Source: a virus. From it: a stretch of DNA of 46,069 nt. Under the pieces are notes generated by a model, which did not search any database, was not told where the DNA came from, and saw only the letters and a program-made list of their open reading frames with translations. Positions within the stretch are counted from its first letter, which is position 1. Every line of letters starts with the position of its first letter. Both the position numbers and the translations under genes were made by a program. This document shows, in pieces, positions 1-8,088 of the stretch. The stretch spans positions 1 through 46,069 of IMG/VR virus record IMGVR_UViG_3300045968_000013; one strand, given 5' to 3'.

Positions 1-127
1 TTTCCATGATGATCGAGCTTGTGGAAGTTGAGCCTGGAAAGTTTCGTGTCGCTCGCAAGCGAGGTCCGGTCGCGCGTTCTCGCTTGCCTGCACCGCATGT
101 GATCTCGGACGCGATGCCCGCGACCGA
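1..127. repeat. Direct terminal repeat, left copy
   Basis: These 127 bases are identical to positions 45943-46069. An exact repeat of this odd length at both contig ends is what a de Bruijn assembler leaves when it closes a circle with k = 127, so I read it as an assembly overlap and not as a biological terminal repeat. The unique circle would be 45,942 bp. A short physical terminal redundancy is the alternative. Confidence 0.9.
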
Positions 128-326
128 ACAGGTCGATGGAAATTTCTACGAGAGTAAGGCGGCGTTCCGCGCCGTCGGTCGTGCGCTGGGGCTCACCGAG
201 GTGGGCAATGAAAAATTCAAGCCGCATGTGCGTTCGACGGATCAGCGCGCTGTGAAGGAGGCGCGCCGCACTGCGATCAAGACTGCGGCTGAGAAGTACC
301 GCGCGGGGCATCGAGCACGCGCGTGA
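6..326 (+). CDS. Hypothetical head-region protein, 106 aa
   Basis: Unrecognised small basic protein. On the circle its ATG (6-8) overlaps the TGA of the gene at 45763-45951 in an ATGA junction, so it is translationally coupled to the decoration-like genes before it and precedes the scaffold gene. The C-terminal half is rich in Arg, Lys and Ala and probably helical; the middle carries a YESKAAFRAVGRALGL stretch. There is no signal peptide or membrane segment. Its position between portal-side genes and scaffold suggests a minor head or assembly role, by context only. A second, truncated copy of its first 40 codons lies at the contig end because of the terminal overlap. Confidence 0.75.
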   Translation: MMIELVEVEPGKFRVARKRGPVARSRLPAPHVISDAMPATEQVDGNFYESKAAFRAVGRALGLTEVGNEKFKPHVRSTDQRAVKEARRTAIKTAAEKYRAGHRARA

Positions 327-399
327 GTGAACGACGGGCGGGGGTCCGTCACATCGAAACGTGGTCGCCACAACGCGCGAGTAGCGCGAGGGGTTGACT

Positions 400-1692
400 A
401 TGTCTGACGTGACCGTCGCACCGGCAGCGAACCCGCCGCCGACGAACGAGGTGCGCGTTGATCCGAATGCTGCACCGAGCGCACCGACGCCGGTCGGCTC
501 CCAGGCACCGAGCAAGCCGGTCGATGACGCAAGCTTCAAGGGAAGCGAGCATCGCCCGCTGTCGCGCCGCGAGGCGATCCAGAAGGCGTTCGACCGCGCG
601 CAACAGGCAAAGCCTGCCGACGCGAAGATGGGTCACAACAATCCGCCTGAGAAGATGGAGCGTGAACCGCCGAAGCGCGGCGAGCGCCCGAAGGCTGACC
701 CCGAGAAGCCAACCATCAATCTGAAGAAGCGGCCCGACGATCAGCCGAAGGCCGAGCCCGAAGAGAAGCGCGAGCCGCAGCCGCGCGCCGATCACGGTCA
801 CTTCGCGGCACGTCAGCAGCCCGATGGCGCGACGCAGCAGCAACAGCAGCAGCGTCCTGGTCCTGGCGCACCGCGCCACGATCACCCGCTGCAGCGCATG
901 AGCCAAGCAGCGAAGAACGACTGGGCGAAGACACCGGAGACGGTGCGCGCCGACGTGCATCGCCTGCATGACGAGTTTGGTCGCGCCTATCAGCAGTATC
1001 GCGGCGACCACCAGGAAATGAACGCGATCCGCAACTTCCACACGATGGCGCGCCAGCAGGGCACAACGCTGCAGCGTGCGCTCACCAACTACGTCGGCAT
1101 GGAGCACAAGCTCCGCAACGATGTGGTCGGCGGGCTCGATCTGATTGTGGACAACTTGAACCTGCGTACGCCCGACGGACGCAAGCTCACCCTGCAGGAT
1201 GTCGCGTGGCACATCGTCAATCAGACGCCCGAGCAGCGCGCGTTGATGCAGTCGAAGAACACTGCGATGGCGCAGTCGCATCAGCTGCAGGCTGCGAACC
1301 AGCGCATCCAGGCTCTTGAACACAACGCGCGGCAGGTACAGTATGCCGCCGCCTTCGGGCAGACGCGCAGTTCAGTCGATCAGTTCGCTGAGACACATCC
1401 GAGGCTCGACGAACTGGGCGATCTGATCGAGCAGGAAGTCAAACTCGGCTTCGACCTCGACACTGCGTACAAGCGCGCCGAGCTTCTTCGGCCCGCCACT
1501 GCGGCTCAGACCCGCAACGGACACGCGGCTCAGACCCGCTCCACTACGGCTCAGACCCGTACTCCCGACCGCAGCATCAGCGGCGCACCCGGTGGCTCCT
1601 CAAACGGCACGGGCACGCATCGCAAGCCGGTCGGTCGCCGCGAGGCAATCGCGAACGCCATCAAGGCAGTCAACGCGAGTGGCTCGCTCTGA
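400..1692 (+). CDS. Putative capsid scaffolding protein, 430 aa
   Basis: Sits immediately before the major capsid gene, the usual place of a scaffold in short-tailed phages. The protein is highly charged, Pro- and Gln-rich, with no hydrophobic core at the ends and predicted helices in the middle (about residues 165-350), as scaffolds have. A Gln run lies near residues 145-152. The motif RREAI flanked by HR and a helix occurs near the N-terminus (residues 55-67) and again at the C-terminus (412-424). Three AQTR units are repeated around residues 369-387. ATG at 400 is preferred over an in-frame TTG at 394; the ribosome site is weak (GAGGGG). Function rests on gene order and composition, not on a family match. 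Confidence 0.65.
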   Translation: MSDVTVAPAANPPPTNEVRVDPNAAPSAPTPVGSQAPSKPVDDASFKGSEHRPLSRREAIQKAFDRAQQAKPADAKMGHNNPPEKMEREPPKRGERPKADPEKPTINLKKRPDDQPKAEPEEKREPQPRADHGHFAARQQPDGATQQQQQQRPGPGAPRHDHPLQRMSQAAKNDWAKTPETVRADVHRLHDEFGRAYQQYRGDHQEMNAIRNFHTMARQQGTTLQRALTNYVGMEHKLRNDVVGGLDLIVDNLNLRTPDGRKLTLQDVAWHIVNQTPEQRALMQSKNTAMAQSHQLQAANQRIQALEHNARQVQYAAAFGQTRSSVDQFAETHPRLDELGDLIEQEVKLGFDLDTAYKRAELLRPATAAQTRNGHAAQTRSTTAQTRTPDRSISGAPGGSSNGTGTHRKPVGRREAIANAIKAVNASGSL

Positions 1693-1715
1693 ACCCGTAA
1701 TCATGGAGTGGCACC

Positions 1716-2732
1716 GTGCCGAACATCAACACCAATGCGGCCTACCAGCAAATCCTCTCGATGGCGCTGGAAGACCGCTCGTCCTCGTATGAGGACCTCG
1801 TCTCCAACAACAACGCGATGCTCGCTGTCATGCGCCGCAAAGGCTTGTGGCAGACCTACAGCGGACCTCGCATCCGTCAGACACTGCAAATCGGTAAGCA
1901 GACCGCGCAGTGGTATTCGGGCTACGACACGCTTCTGAACCCCGCGCTCGATATTATGAACGATGCCTACTACGACCCGAAGATGGTCGTGGTGCCTGTC
2001 ATCTTGTCGATGCAGGAAATTCTCAACAACGAAGGCGATGCGCAGCTGATGGACGTGCTCGACACGTACATGGATGCTGCGGAGCGCGCACTCGAAGACA
2101 CGATGGACGCGGGCATCTACTCCGATGGCACCGCGAACGGCGGCAAGCAGATCACCGGCCTTGCGACGGCGATCCCGATCACGCCGACCAACGTGTACGG
2201 CGGCATCGACCGCAACACCGCCACCATCTGGCGCACCTCCACGTTCGACGCGAACTCGTTCATGGCGGGGCAGACGCAGGTGAAGTCGGACACCATCCGC
2301 CCGATGCTCAACACGATCATGACCAACCGCTCGCGTGGTCGCGACTACGCCGATCTGCTGATCATGAGCCCCGAGCACTACGCGGCGTATGACGCTGCCA
2401 CCGTGCTCATCCAGCGTCAGACCAACGAGACATCGCTGGGCAAGCTGGGCTTCTCCGCACTCGAATACATCGGCGGCGGCAAGCGCGCCGAGATCGTGCT
2501 CGATGGCGGCATCGGCTCGAACATGCCTGCGAACACGACCTTCGGCATCAACACCGATCACTTGCGGCTCCGCTATCACCCGAACCGCAACTTCGACAAG
2601 TTGTTCGAGGGCGACGGTCAGATGCCCATCGACAAGGACGCAATCGCTCAGTTCATCGGCTGGATGGGCGAACTCACGCTCACCAATCCGCTGTTCTGCT
2701 GGCGCTTCTACGACAGCGCGCCTGGAGCGTAA
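1716..2732 (+). CDS. Major capsid protein, HK97-like fold, 338 aa
   Basis: Forms the icosahedral shell. Length and composition fit an HK97-fold subunit without a long N-terminal delta domain: a helical N-terminus (NAAYQQILSMALEDR), a long spine-helix region around residues 95-125 (QEILNNEGDAQLMDVLDTYMDAAERALEDT), then DGT/GLA turns typical of the A-domain, and a C-terminal FIGWMGELTLTNPL stretch. It follows the scaffold-like gene and is followed by head-tail genes. The start is a GTG at 1716 with a GGAG-type site at 1705-1708; the ATG at 1703 is out of frame. A strong hairpin follows the gene, which may protect its abundant mRNA or lower downstream transcription. Confidence 0.85.
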   Translation: MPNINTNAAYQQILSMALEDRSSSYEDLVSNNNAMLAVMRRKGLWQTYSGPRIRQTLQIGKQTAQWYSGYDTLLNPALDIMNDAYYDPKMVVVPVILSMQEILNNEGDAQLMDVLDTYMDAAERALEDTMDAGIYSDGTANGGKQITGLATAIPITPTNVYGGIDRNTATIWRTSTFDANSFMAGQTQVKSDTIRPMLNTIMTNRSRGRDYADLLIMSPEHYAAYDAATVLIQRQTNETSLGKLGFSALEYIGGGKRAEIVLDGGIGSNMPANTTFGINTDHLRLRYHPNRNFDKLFEGDGQMPIDKDAIAQFIGWMGELTLTNPLFCWRFYDSAPGA

Positions 2733-2793
2733 CGGCGTCGAGCTTCCGACGGGGCAACCCCTCTCGCCGCACGCGAGGCCTCATCGGATCAAC

Positions 2794-2836
2794 CTGGGAC
2801 CGTCGCGCTTCGGTGGCGACCACGCGGCGGTCCCAG
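2794..2836 (+). promoter_or_regulatory. Strong hairpin after the capsid gene
   Basis: CTGGGACCG (2794-2802) pairs with CGGTCCCAG (2828-2836), and after one T/G mismatch CGCG (2804-2807) pairs with CGCG (2823-2826), leaving a 15-nt loop. There is no T-tract, so it is not a standard intrinsic terminator. It lies in the 147-bp gap between capsid and the next gene, the largest gap in the structural unit apart from the joint with the early region. It could be a partial terminator or an mRNA-stabilising 3' structure. Confidence 0.55.
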
Positions 2837-2879
2837 CCCACATCCCAGAACAGTCCCTCAGACGGACATCGAGGAAACG

Positions 2880-3626
2880 ATGGCTGCTATCGATCCGAAG
2901 AACACTGACGACAATTTGCTCGTCTTCTTCCGCAACGCTGCGATGCCCAACGACGCGAAGACCGCAGCTGAAGGGCGTCCCTGCTTCGATGATGTCGAGG
3001 TGTGCGAAATCCGTACTCCTGGCTCGCGCAACACGACCATCCAGCCCGCGACTGCGGTGTCGCACTGGGTCACCGACCCGATCACGGGCGGGCAGACCAA
3101 GCTCACTTATGCTGAGCGCTTCCGTCGTCAGTACCGGCAATTCAAGGAGCAGCAGCACCAGACTATCGCTGGCACGCCGCTCGACTACGCGCCGTTCCTC
3201 ACCGAGGCGCGCCGCGCCGAGCTTCGCGCGCTCAACATTTACACCGTCGATCAGCTTGCCATCGTCGATGGTCAGGAACTGAAGAACCTGGGTGTCGGCG
3301 GTCGCGATCTGAAGAACCGCGCCATCGAGTACCTGGAAGAGGCGAAGACGAAGTCGGTGGACACGCGCCTGCGTGCCGAGAACGAGGCGCTGCGTGCGCG
3401 GCTCGCTGTCGTCGAGGGCGACAACGATCTGCTGAAGCAGAAGACCACCGCGCCGCCCGCGTCGAACGGTGCAGCCGCCGAAGATGGCTTCTCCGACATG
3501 ACCGACGAAGCGCTCGTGAAGTTCATCACGACGCACGCGGGGCACGCGCCCCAGGGAAATCTTCCGCGCAAGACCTTGGTTCACATGGCGCAGCAGCTGC
3601 GCCCCAAGGAGAGCAAGGCGGCATAG
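2880..3626 (+). CDS. Hypothetical virion protein with helix-hairpin and coiled coil, 248 aa
   Basis: Starts at ATG 2880 behind GAGGAAA. The first half (residues 1-95) is a beta-type domain with several DNA- or protein-interaction-like loops. Residues about 100-150 (ARRAELRALNIYTVDQLAIVDG followed by LKNLGVGGRDLKNRAI) look like a helix-hairpin-helix of the kind that tracks hydrophobic core positions in ribosomal or RuvA-like folds. Residues 155-185 form an acidic and leucine-rich coiled coil (LRAENEALRARLAVVEGDNDLLKQ). The last 40 residues are another small helical domain. It lies between capsid and head-tail adaptor and ends one base before the next start, so a head or head-completion role is likely. 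No named family recognised. Confidence 0.7.
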   Translation: MAAIDPKNTDDNLLVFFRNAAMPNDAKTAAEGRPCFDDVEVCEIRTPGSRNTTIQPATAVSHWVTDPITGGQTKLTYAERFRRQYRQFKEQQHQTIAGTPLDYAPFLTEARRAELRALNIYTVDQLAIVDGQELKNLGVGGRDLKNRAIEYLEEAKTKSVDTRLRAENEALRARLAVVEGDNDLLKQKTTAPPASNGAAAEDGFSDMTDEALVKFITTHAGHAPQGNLPRKTLVHMAQQLRPKESKAA

Positions 3627-3627
3627 T

Positions 3628-4371
3628 GTGACGATCCTGAAGGTGGTGCAGGAGGTGACGGAGGTTGTCGGCGTGCTTTCGCCGACCTCCGTCTTTTCCA
3701 ACATCCTTCAGAACCGCACGATGCAGGAAATGGTCGCGCTCGCCAACGAAATGGCGCAGCGCATCGCGTCCGATGCCGGTCACGACTGGACCGCGCTCAA
3801 GAAACTCAACACCTACACCGGCAACGGTACGCAGACCGCGTTCAACATCCCCGCCGACTACAAGCGCATGCTGCTCACCGCGAACGTGCGCTCGTCCGTC
3901 GCGCCGAAGCAGCCGCTGCGCTTCATCCCTGATTTCGATCAGTGGACCGAGCGTCGGCTGTCGAACGCGAGTGACGGCTACGGCGAGTGGACGATTGCTG
4001 GCGGGCAGATGCTCGTCTTCCCGGCACCAGCTGGTCCGGTCGTCGGTCCTCCTGCGGTGCCCGCGACCACCATCACGTTCCCGTACCTGGACAAGAATTG
4101 CATCGTGATGACTGCTGGCGGCTTCGGCACTGAGTTTCAGCAGGACACCGACAGCTTCCGTCTCGACGAGCGCCTGCTGAAGCTGGGCATGATCTGGCAG
4201 TGGAAGGCGAACAAGGGGTCGCCCTACGCCGAGGACATGGGCACCTACGGCGATGCGCTCGCCACCGCGATGGGGAAGGACAGCCCAGCGCCCATCATCA
4301 TCGACCGCTATCCGATCTCTGCGTCTGCGCAGGTGTCTGGCTCGTGGCCCACGAACTGGGGGCCGCAATGA
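3628..4371 (+). CDS. Head-tail adaptor / tail tubular-like protein, 247 aa
   Basis: Resembles the P22 gp4 / T7 gp11 type of adaptor that sits below the portal: an N-terminal helix followed by repeated short helices (MQEMVALANEMAQRIASD), W54-A-L-K, and a beta sandwich with a F-N-I-P-A-D-Y-K-R motif near residues 72-80 that is common in such adaptors, then a C-terminal WQWKANKG helix. The order adaptor, nozzle-like protein, then virion proteins supports it. The GTG start at 3628 follows the previous stop directly. The protein ends with a 4-base overlap into the next gene. Confidence 0.65.
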   Translation: MTILKVVQEVTEVVGVLSPTSVFSNILQNRTMQEMVALANEMAQRIASDAGHDWTALKKLNTYTGNGTQTAFNIPADYKRMLLTANVRSSVAPKQPLRFIPDFDQWTERRLSNASDGYGEWTIAGGQMLVFPAPAGPVVGPPAVPATTITFPYLDKNCIVMTAGGFGTEFQQDTDSFRLDERLLKLGMIWQWKANKGSPYAEDMGTYGDALATAMGKDSPAPIIIDRYPISASAQVSGSWPTNWGPQ

Positions 4372-6071
4372 GCCGACACATGGCATTCCGGCGTCAGCCG
4401 GTCGATCCGCAGGCGGCGCAGCAGCTGCGCACGATCAACATTCCTGCGCCGACGCGCGGCCTCATCATGGATGAGAACGAGGCGTTCATGCAGCCGGGTG
4501 GCGCGCTGATCCAGGACAACTGGATGCCGACCATGCGCGGCAGCAAGTTGCGCGGTGGCTCGCGCCGCTGGACCGATCTGCACGCGCTCGACGCTATCGT
4601 GCCGCCGATCAACGACCCGTCGCGCAAGCCGGTGATCTCCGCGTTCGAGTACATCGACGGCAACATCGCAAAAATGTTCGCCGCACAGCAGACCAAGCTG
4701 TTCGATGTCTCGACGAACGCCAACCCGACGCTGGTGAAGTCTGGGCAGCTGAGCGGCAACTACGCTGCTGCGCAGATCAGCAGCCCCGGCGGCAACTTCC
4801 TGATCGCGGTGAACGACGCGGGCGACTTCCCGCTGCAGTTCGACGGCTCGAACTGGACAACGCTCAACGGCGGTCAGATCAACGGCCCCGCCGGTCCCGT
4901 CGCGACCGGCCAGAACCTCACGTACGTGTGGAAGTATCGCGGTCGCCTGTTCTTCATCCAGGCGAACTCGATGAACGCTTGGTACCTGAGCACGATCAAC
5001 GCTGCCGTCGGCACGCTGAAGCAAATCCCGCTCTCGGGTGCCGCGTCTCTCGGCGGCAAGCTTCTCTTCGGTGCGTCCTGGTCAATCGATGCTGGCGACG
5101 GCATCGACGACAAGTGTGTGTTCTGCACCGACCAGGGCGAACTGCTGATCTACACCGGCAGCGATCCGAGCGACATCAACAACTGGCGGCAGGAGGGCCG
5201 CTACAAGATCGCGCCCCCGATGGGCATGAACGCGCACATCCCTCTCGGTGGCGATCTGCTCGTCGCGACCGTCGAGGGCATCGTGCCGGTGAGCCAAGCG
5301 ATCACCAAGACCGCCGAGCAACTCGACCTCGCTGCGCTCACGCGCGCCATCAAGCCGATGTGGCGCGATGAGGTGCTGGCGAAGCGCGGCACCTATCCCT
5401 GGACGATGGAGAAGTGGGACGAGTACGGCGGCATCTTCGTGACGTGGCCCGGTGGTGGTGTCGGCAATCGCTACTGCGGTGTTGCGAACGCTGCGACCGG
5501 CGCATGGGCGCGCTTCACCGGCTGGGACGCGGTCTGCTTCATGCGCCAGCGCGGTGACATGTTCTATGGCACGCAGGACGGTCGCATCCTGCAGTGTGAC
5601 CGCACCGGCTTCGACGACGCCTATCAGACTGTCATCGGCGGCGTGAACCAGTGGACCGGCAATCCGTATGTCTGCACGCTCGTCGGCGGCTGGGAGTTGT
5701 TCCAGAGCGCAGCCGCGCAGGTGACGTGGCATCAGGCGCGTGCGTCGTTCACTTCGCCGAACGGTCAGCCGTTCGAGCCCGCGCTTGATGCGACGACCGA
5801 CTACATCATCGTCGTGCCGCCGCCGCCTCCTCCTGGTCCTGATCCCGGTCTGCTCGATGTGTGGGACCAGGGCTTGTGGGACGTGATGAAGTTCGATCAG
5901 GCAGCGCAATTCCGTGCGCCGATGCGCAACACGATGTGGCGCAGCATCGGCAAGAGCGGCTTCTCGCACGCGCCGATCTGTCAGGTGACAGTCGCGCAGC
6001 AAGCAACTCCGAACGTCGAACTGATCGCCATCGCGGCGACGTTCGAGCGTGGCGGCGTGAACGTGGGGTGA
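4368..6071 (+). CDS. Tail nozzle-like beta-propeller protein, 567 aa
   Basis: Follows the adaptor gene with an ATGA overlap, in the position of P22 gp10 or T7 gp12. After a short N-terminal arm, the protein is almost entirely beta with recurring units that include a G-x-x-FF or FLIAV strand and an aromatic turn (YVWKYRGRLFFIQANSMNAWYL; KLLFGASWSID; MFYGTQDGRILQCD), as expected for the beta-propeller/barrel of a short-tail nozzle. A run of six prolines (about residues 485-490) in a PPPPPPGPDPG linker separates a C-terminal beta domain that has two DVWD/LWDV repeats. The P-rich hinge is unusual. Assignment rests on order and repeat style. Confidence 0.65.
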   Translation: MSRHMAFRRQPVDPQAAQQLRTINIPAPTRGLIMDENEAFMQPGGALIQDNWMPTMRGSKLRGGSRRWTDLHALDAIVPPINDPSRKPVISAFEYIDGNIAKMFAAQQTKLFDVSTNANPTLVKSGQLSGNYAAAQISSPGGNFLIAVNDAGDFPLQFDGSNWTTLNGGQINGPAGPVATGQNLTYVWKYRGRLFFIQANSMNAWYLSTINAAVGTLKQIPLSGAASLGGKLLFGASWSIDAGDGIDDKCVFCTDQGELLIYTGSDPSDINNWRQEGRYKIAPPMGMNAHIPLGGDLLVATVEGIVPVSQAITKTAEQLDLAALTRAIKPMWRDEVLAKRGTYPWTMEKWDEYGGIFVTWPGGGVGNRYCGVANAATGAWARFTGWDAVCFMRQRGDMFYGTQDGRILQCDRTGFDDAYQTVIGGVNQWTGNPYVCTLVGGWELFQSAAAQVTWHQARASFTSPNGQPFEPALDATTDYIIVVPPPPPPGPDPGLLDVWDQGLWDVMKFDQAAQFRAPMRNTMWRSIGKSGFSHAPICQVTVAQQATPNVELIAIAATFERGGVNVG

Positions 6072-6075
6072 TGCA

Positions 6076-7218
6076 ATGCCGACACCGCAACAGATGCGTT
6101 ACTACCAGTCGCTGCCCGAGGACGTGCGCAACATGATCGCTGCTGCGCTGATGCAGCAGATGTATGGACAGCCCGTCCCGCCTTCGATGAGCGGCGATGA
6201 TGAGCAGCAGTACAGCGGTCTTCCTGCTGGCGGTGACGCTGGTGGTCTGACGGGCGCTGGTCTTGCGACCGCTGGCGATGCTCCTGGTGGCGCGCCCGGT
6301 GGTGTCGGCACCGGCACTGGCACTGGCACGGGCATCGGCACTGGCGGTGGTCAGGGCGGTGGTCAAGGTGGTGGTGGCGGTCAGCAGGGCGGCGGCGGTC
6401 AGCAAGGTGGTGGACAGCAGGGCGGTGGACAGCAAGGTGGCGGCTTCGGTGGTTTCACCACTGGCGACGTGACCGGCAACGTCGGCTTGACCGGCGTCGT
6501 GGGCCCCGCCGCGAGCGACATCAGCGGTGGCCCCTTCGGCGGTCAGATGAGCGGCTTCAACAGCGGCAACATCGCTGACCCCGGCTTCGGCAATCCTGAT
6601 GCATCGCAGAACGGCATCGGCATTCCCGGCAGCGGCAACATCATCGGCGGTCCCTCGCTTGGTGATCAACTCGGCATGGGTGACATCAACTCGGGCGCGC
6701 CTGCTCCTGGCTTCACCGGCTTGAACACCGATGCGATGGGCCCAGGCTTCGGCATGACCGTTGCCGCGCCCGATGGCTCAGTCGCGCCGGGTTACGGCAT
6801 GGGCTTCGGCCTGGGCATGAACCAGGGCTTCAGCGTCAGCGACCCTGGCGGCTACAACGTCGATGCCGCATCGAACATGGGCCCAGGCTTCACGGGCTTC
6901 AATTCGGAGAACGCCGCGCCTGCAGACTTCAGCGGTCTGTCGATGGATGCGAGCGCTCCTGGCTACACGGGCGGCTTCGGCGACATCACTGGCCCTGGCT
7001 TCGACGCTGGCCCTGGCTTCGACGCTGGTGGCACCTTCGGCGGCGATGTCGCTGGCGGTCCCGGCACCGGCTTCAGCAGCGGCTTCGACGCAGGCATGTC
7101 CGCTGGCTTCGACGCGGGTGTCGCCGCAGGCATGGATGCTGGCGACGGCGGCGATGCTGGCGACGGCGGTGATGGCGGCGGTGGCGACGGCGGCGGTGGC
7201 GACGGAGGTGGCAAGTAA
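6076..7218 (+). CDS. Glycine-rich low-complexity virion protein, 380 aa
   Basis: The first 35 residues form an amphipathic helix (MRYYQSLPEDVRNMIAAALMQQM). The rest is dominated by Gly, with Gly-Gln runs (about residues 90-128), degenerate repeats of the form P-G-F/Y-x-G-F/L-N (about 145-320), and a terminal Gly-Asp block of GDGGD repeats. No enzyme motif is visible. The gene lies inside the tail/virion unit and its stop shares bases with the start of the acetyltransferase-like gene. Such a chain is probably a flexible, intrinsically disordered virion or ejection component. The identity of the protein is unknown. Confidence 0.7.
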   Translation: MPTPQQMRYYQSLPEDVRNMIAAALMQQMYGQPVPPSMSGDDEQQYSGLPAGGDAGGLTGAGLATAGDAPGGAPGGVGTGTGTGTGIGTGGGQGGGQGGGGGQQGGGGQQGGGQQGGGQQGGGFGGFTTGDVTGNVGLTGVVGPAASDISGGPFGGQMSGFNSGNIADPGFGNPDASQNGIGIPGSGNIIGGPSLGDQLGMGDINSGAPAPGFTGLNTDAMGPGFGMTVAAPDGSVAPGYGMGFGLGMNQGFSVSDPGGYNVDAASNMGPGFTGFNSENAAPADFSGLSMDASAPGYTGGFGDITGPGFDAGPGFDAGGTFGGDVAGGPGTGFSSGFDAGMSAGFDAGVAAGMDAGDGGDAGDGGDGGGGDGGGGDGGGK

Positions 7219-7694
7219 TGCTGCGCTACGTCTACGGGCACGACCAAGTGATCGCGCGCTTCGTCGCAGCGCTGATCCCGCACGTCGGTTGGCGTGGCTT
7301 CCCGTCGAACAGCAAAGCCATCGGCATCATCGACGAGGAAGGCAAGCTCATCGCTGGGCTCGTCTACACCAACTGGAACCCCGACGCGGGCACCATCGAG
7401 ATCAGCGGCGCTGCCATCAATCCGCGCTGGCTCTCGCGCGAGACGCTGCGCCGCATGTTTGGTTATCCGTTCAACGAGGTCCACTGCCAGATGGTGGTGA
7501 TGCGCGTGCTCGCGACGAACGAGCGTCTGCTTCGTCAGCTGGCAGCGTACGGCTTCAACTTCGTTGAGGTGAAACGCCTCTTCGGTCGCGAGCATGATGG
7601 CGTGATCTGCACGCTGACCGCAGAGGACTGGGCGGCGAACAAGTTCAACAAACGTGAGCCGCGCGTCGTGGTGCCGCTCAAGGAGGCTGCGTGA
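7218..7694 (+). CDS. GNAT-like acyltransferase, 158 aa
   Basis: The size and strand pattern fit the GCN5-related N-acetyltransferase fold: strands around IGIIDEEGKLIAGLVYTNWN (residues 33-52), GTIEISGAAI, and CQMVVMRVLATNERLLRQLAAYGF with an acetyl-CoA-type helix following V-L-A-T-N (about residues 93-110), then a F-V-E-V-K-R-L-F strand. GNAT-like genes in this place are common among short-tailed phages, where they are thought to modify host or virion proteins, but the substrate is unknown. It overlaps both neighbours by a few bases, so it is expressed with the tail genes. Confidence 0.65.
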   Translation: MLRYVYGHDQVIARFVAALIPHVGWRGFPSNSKAIGIIDEEGKLIAGLVYTNWNPDAGTIEISGAAINPRWLSRETLRRMFGYPFNEVHCQMVVMRVLATNERLLRQLAAYGFNFVEVKRLFGREHDGVICTLTAEDWAANKFNKREPRVVVPLKEAA

Positions 7695-8080
7695 TGGCTT
7701 ACTCAGCACCGAGCGGATACGGCGGCAACATGCAGCAGCGCGATAAGATCGCGCAGGCGATGATGGCTGGCCCGCAGGCGCAGCAGGCGCTGCTCAACAT
7801 TCAGAACCCGCCGCCGACGATGCCGACACCGACGCCGCCGCCGATGCCGCAGATGGGCCCGCCGCTCGCGGGGCAGAACCGTCCTGGCGCGTTCGCTGGT
7901 GCGGGTATGACCGGCGCGATGCCGGGTGCTCCGACTGCAGCGCAGCCGATGGGTGGCGCACCGATGCCGATGCAGCCCGGCGGTCAGATGCCGCCGACGC
8001 AGATGCCGGGTGGCGCACCGATGCGCCCTGGCATGCCGATGCCGACGCAGCCCCAGCCGCAACCGGGCGCGCCCTATTGA
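7694..8080 (+). CDS. Pro/Met/Gln-rich hypothetical protein, 128 aa
   Basis: A short N-terminal helical part (residues 1-38, QQRDKIAQAMMAGPQAQQALLNIQ) is followed by a Pro-, Met-, Gly- and Gln-rich disordered tail with repeated M-P-x-P and GGAPM units. AGGAGG-like DNA at 7681-7686 precedes ATG 7694. Similar in style to the Gly-rich protein two genes upstream, so probably another flexible virion component. No function can be assigned. Confidence 0.65.
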   Translation: MAYSAPSGYGGNMQQRDKIAQAMMAGPQAQQALLNIQNPPPTMPTPTPPPMPQMGPPLAGQNRPGAFAGAGMTGAMPGAPTAAQPMGGAPMPMQPGGQMPPTQMPGGAPMRPGMPMPTQPQPQPGAPY

Positions 8081-8088
8081 GGTGAGTG

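Noticed and set aside
1-127. Biological short terminal repeat as in T7-like phages
   Set aside because: The exact length of 127 and the uninterrupted coding through the joint fit an assembler overlap better.
1501-1570. Three GGCTCAGACCCG units as a possible CRISPR or direct-repeat array
   Set aside because: They lie in frame inside the scaffold-like gene and encode AQTR repeats; spacers are too short and unequal.
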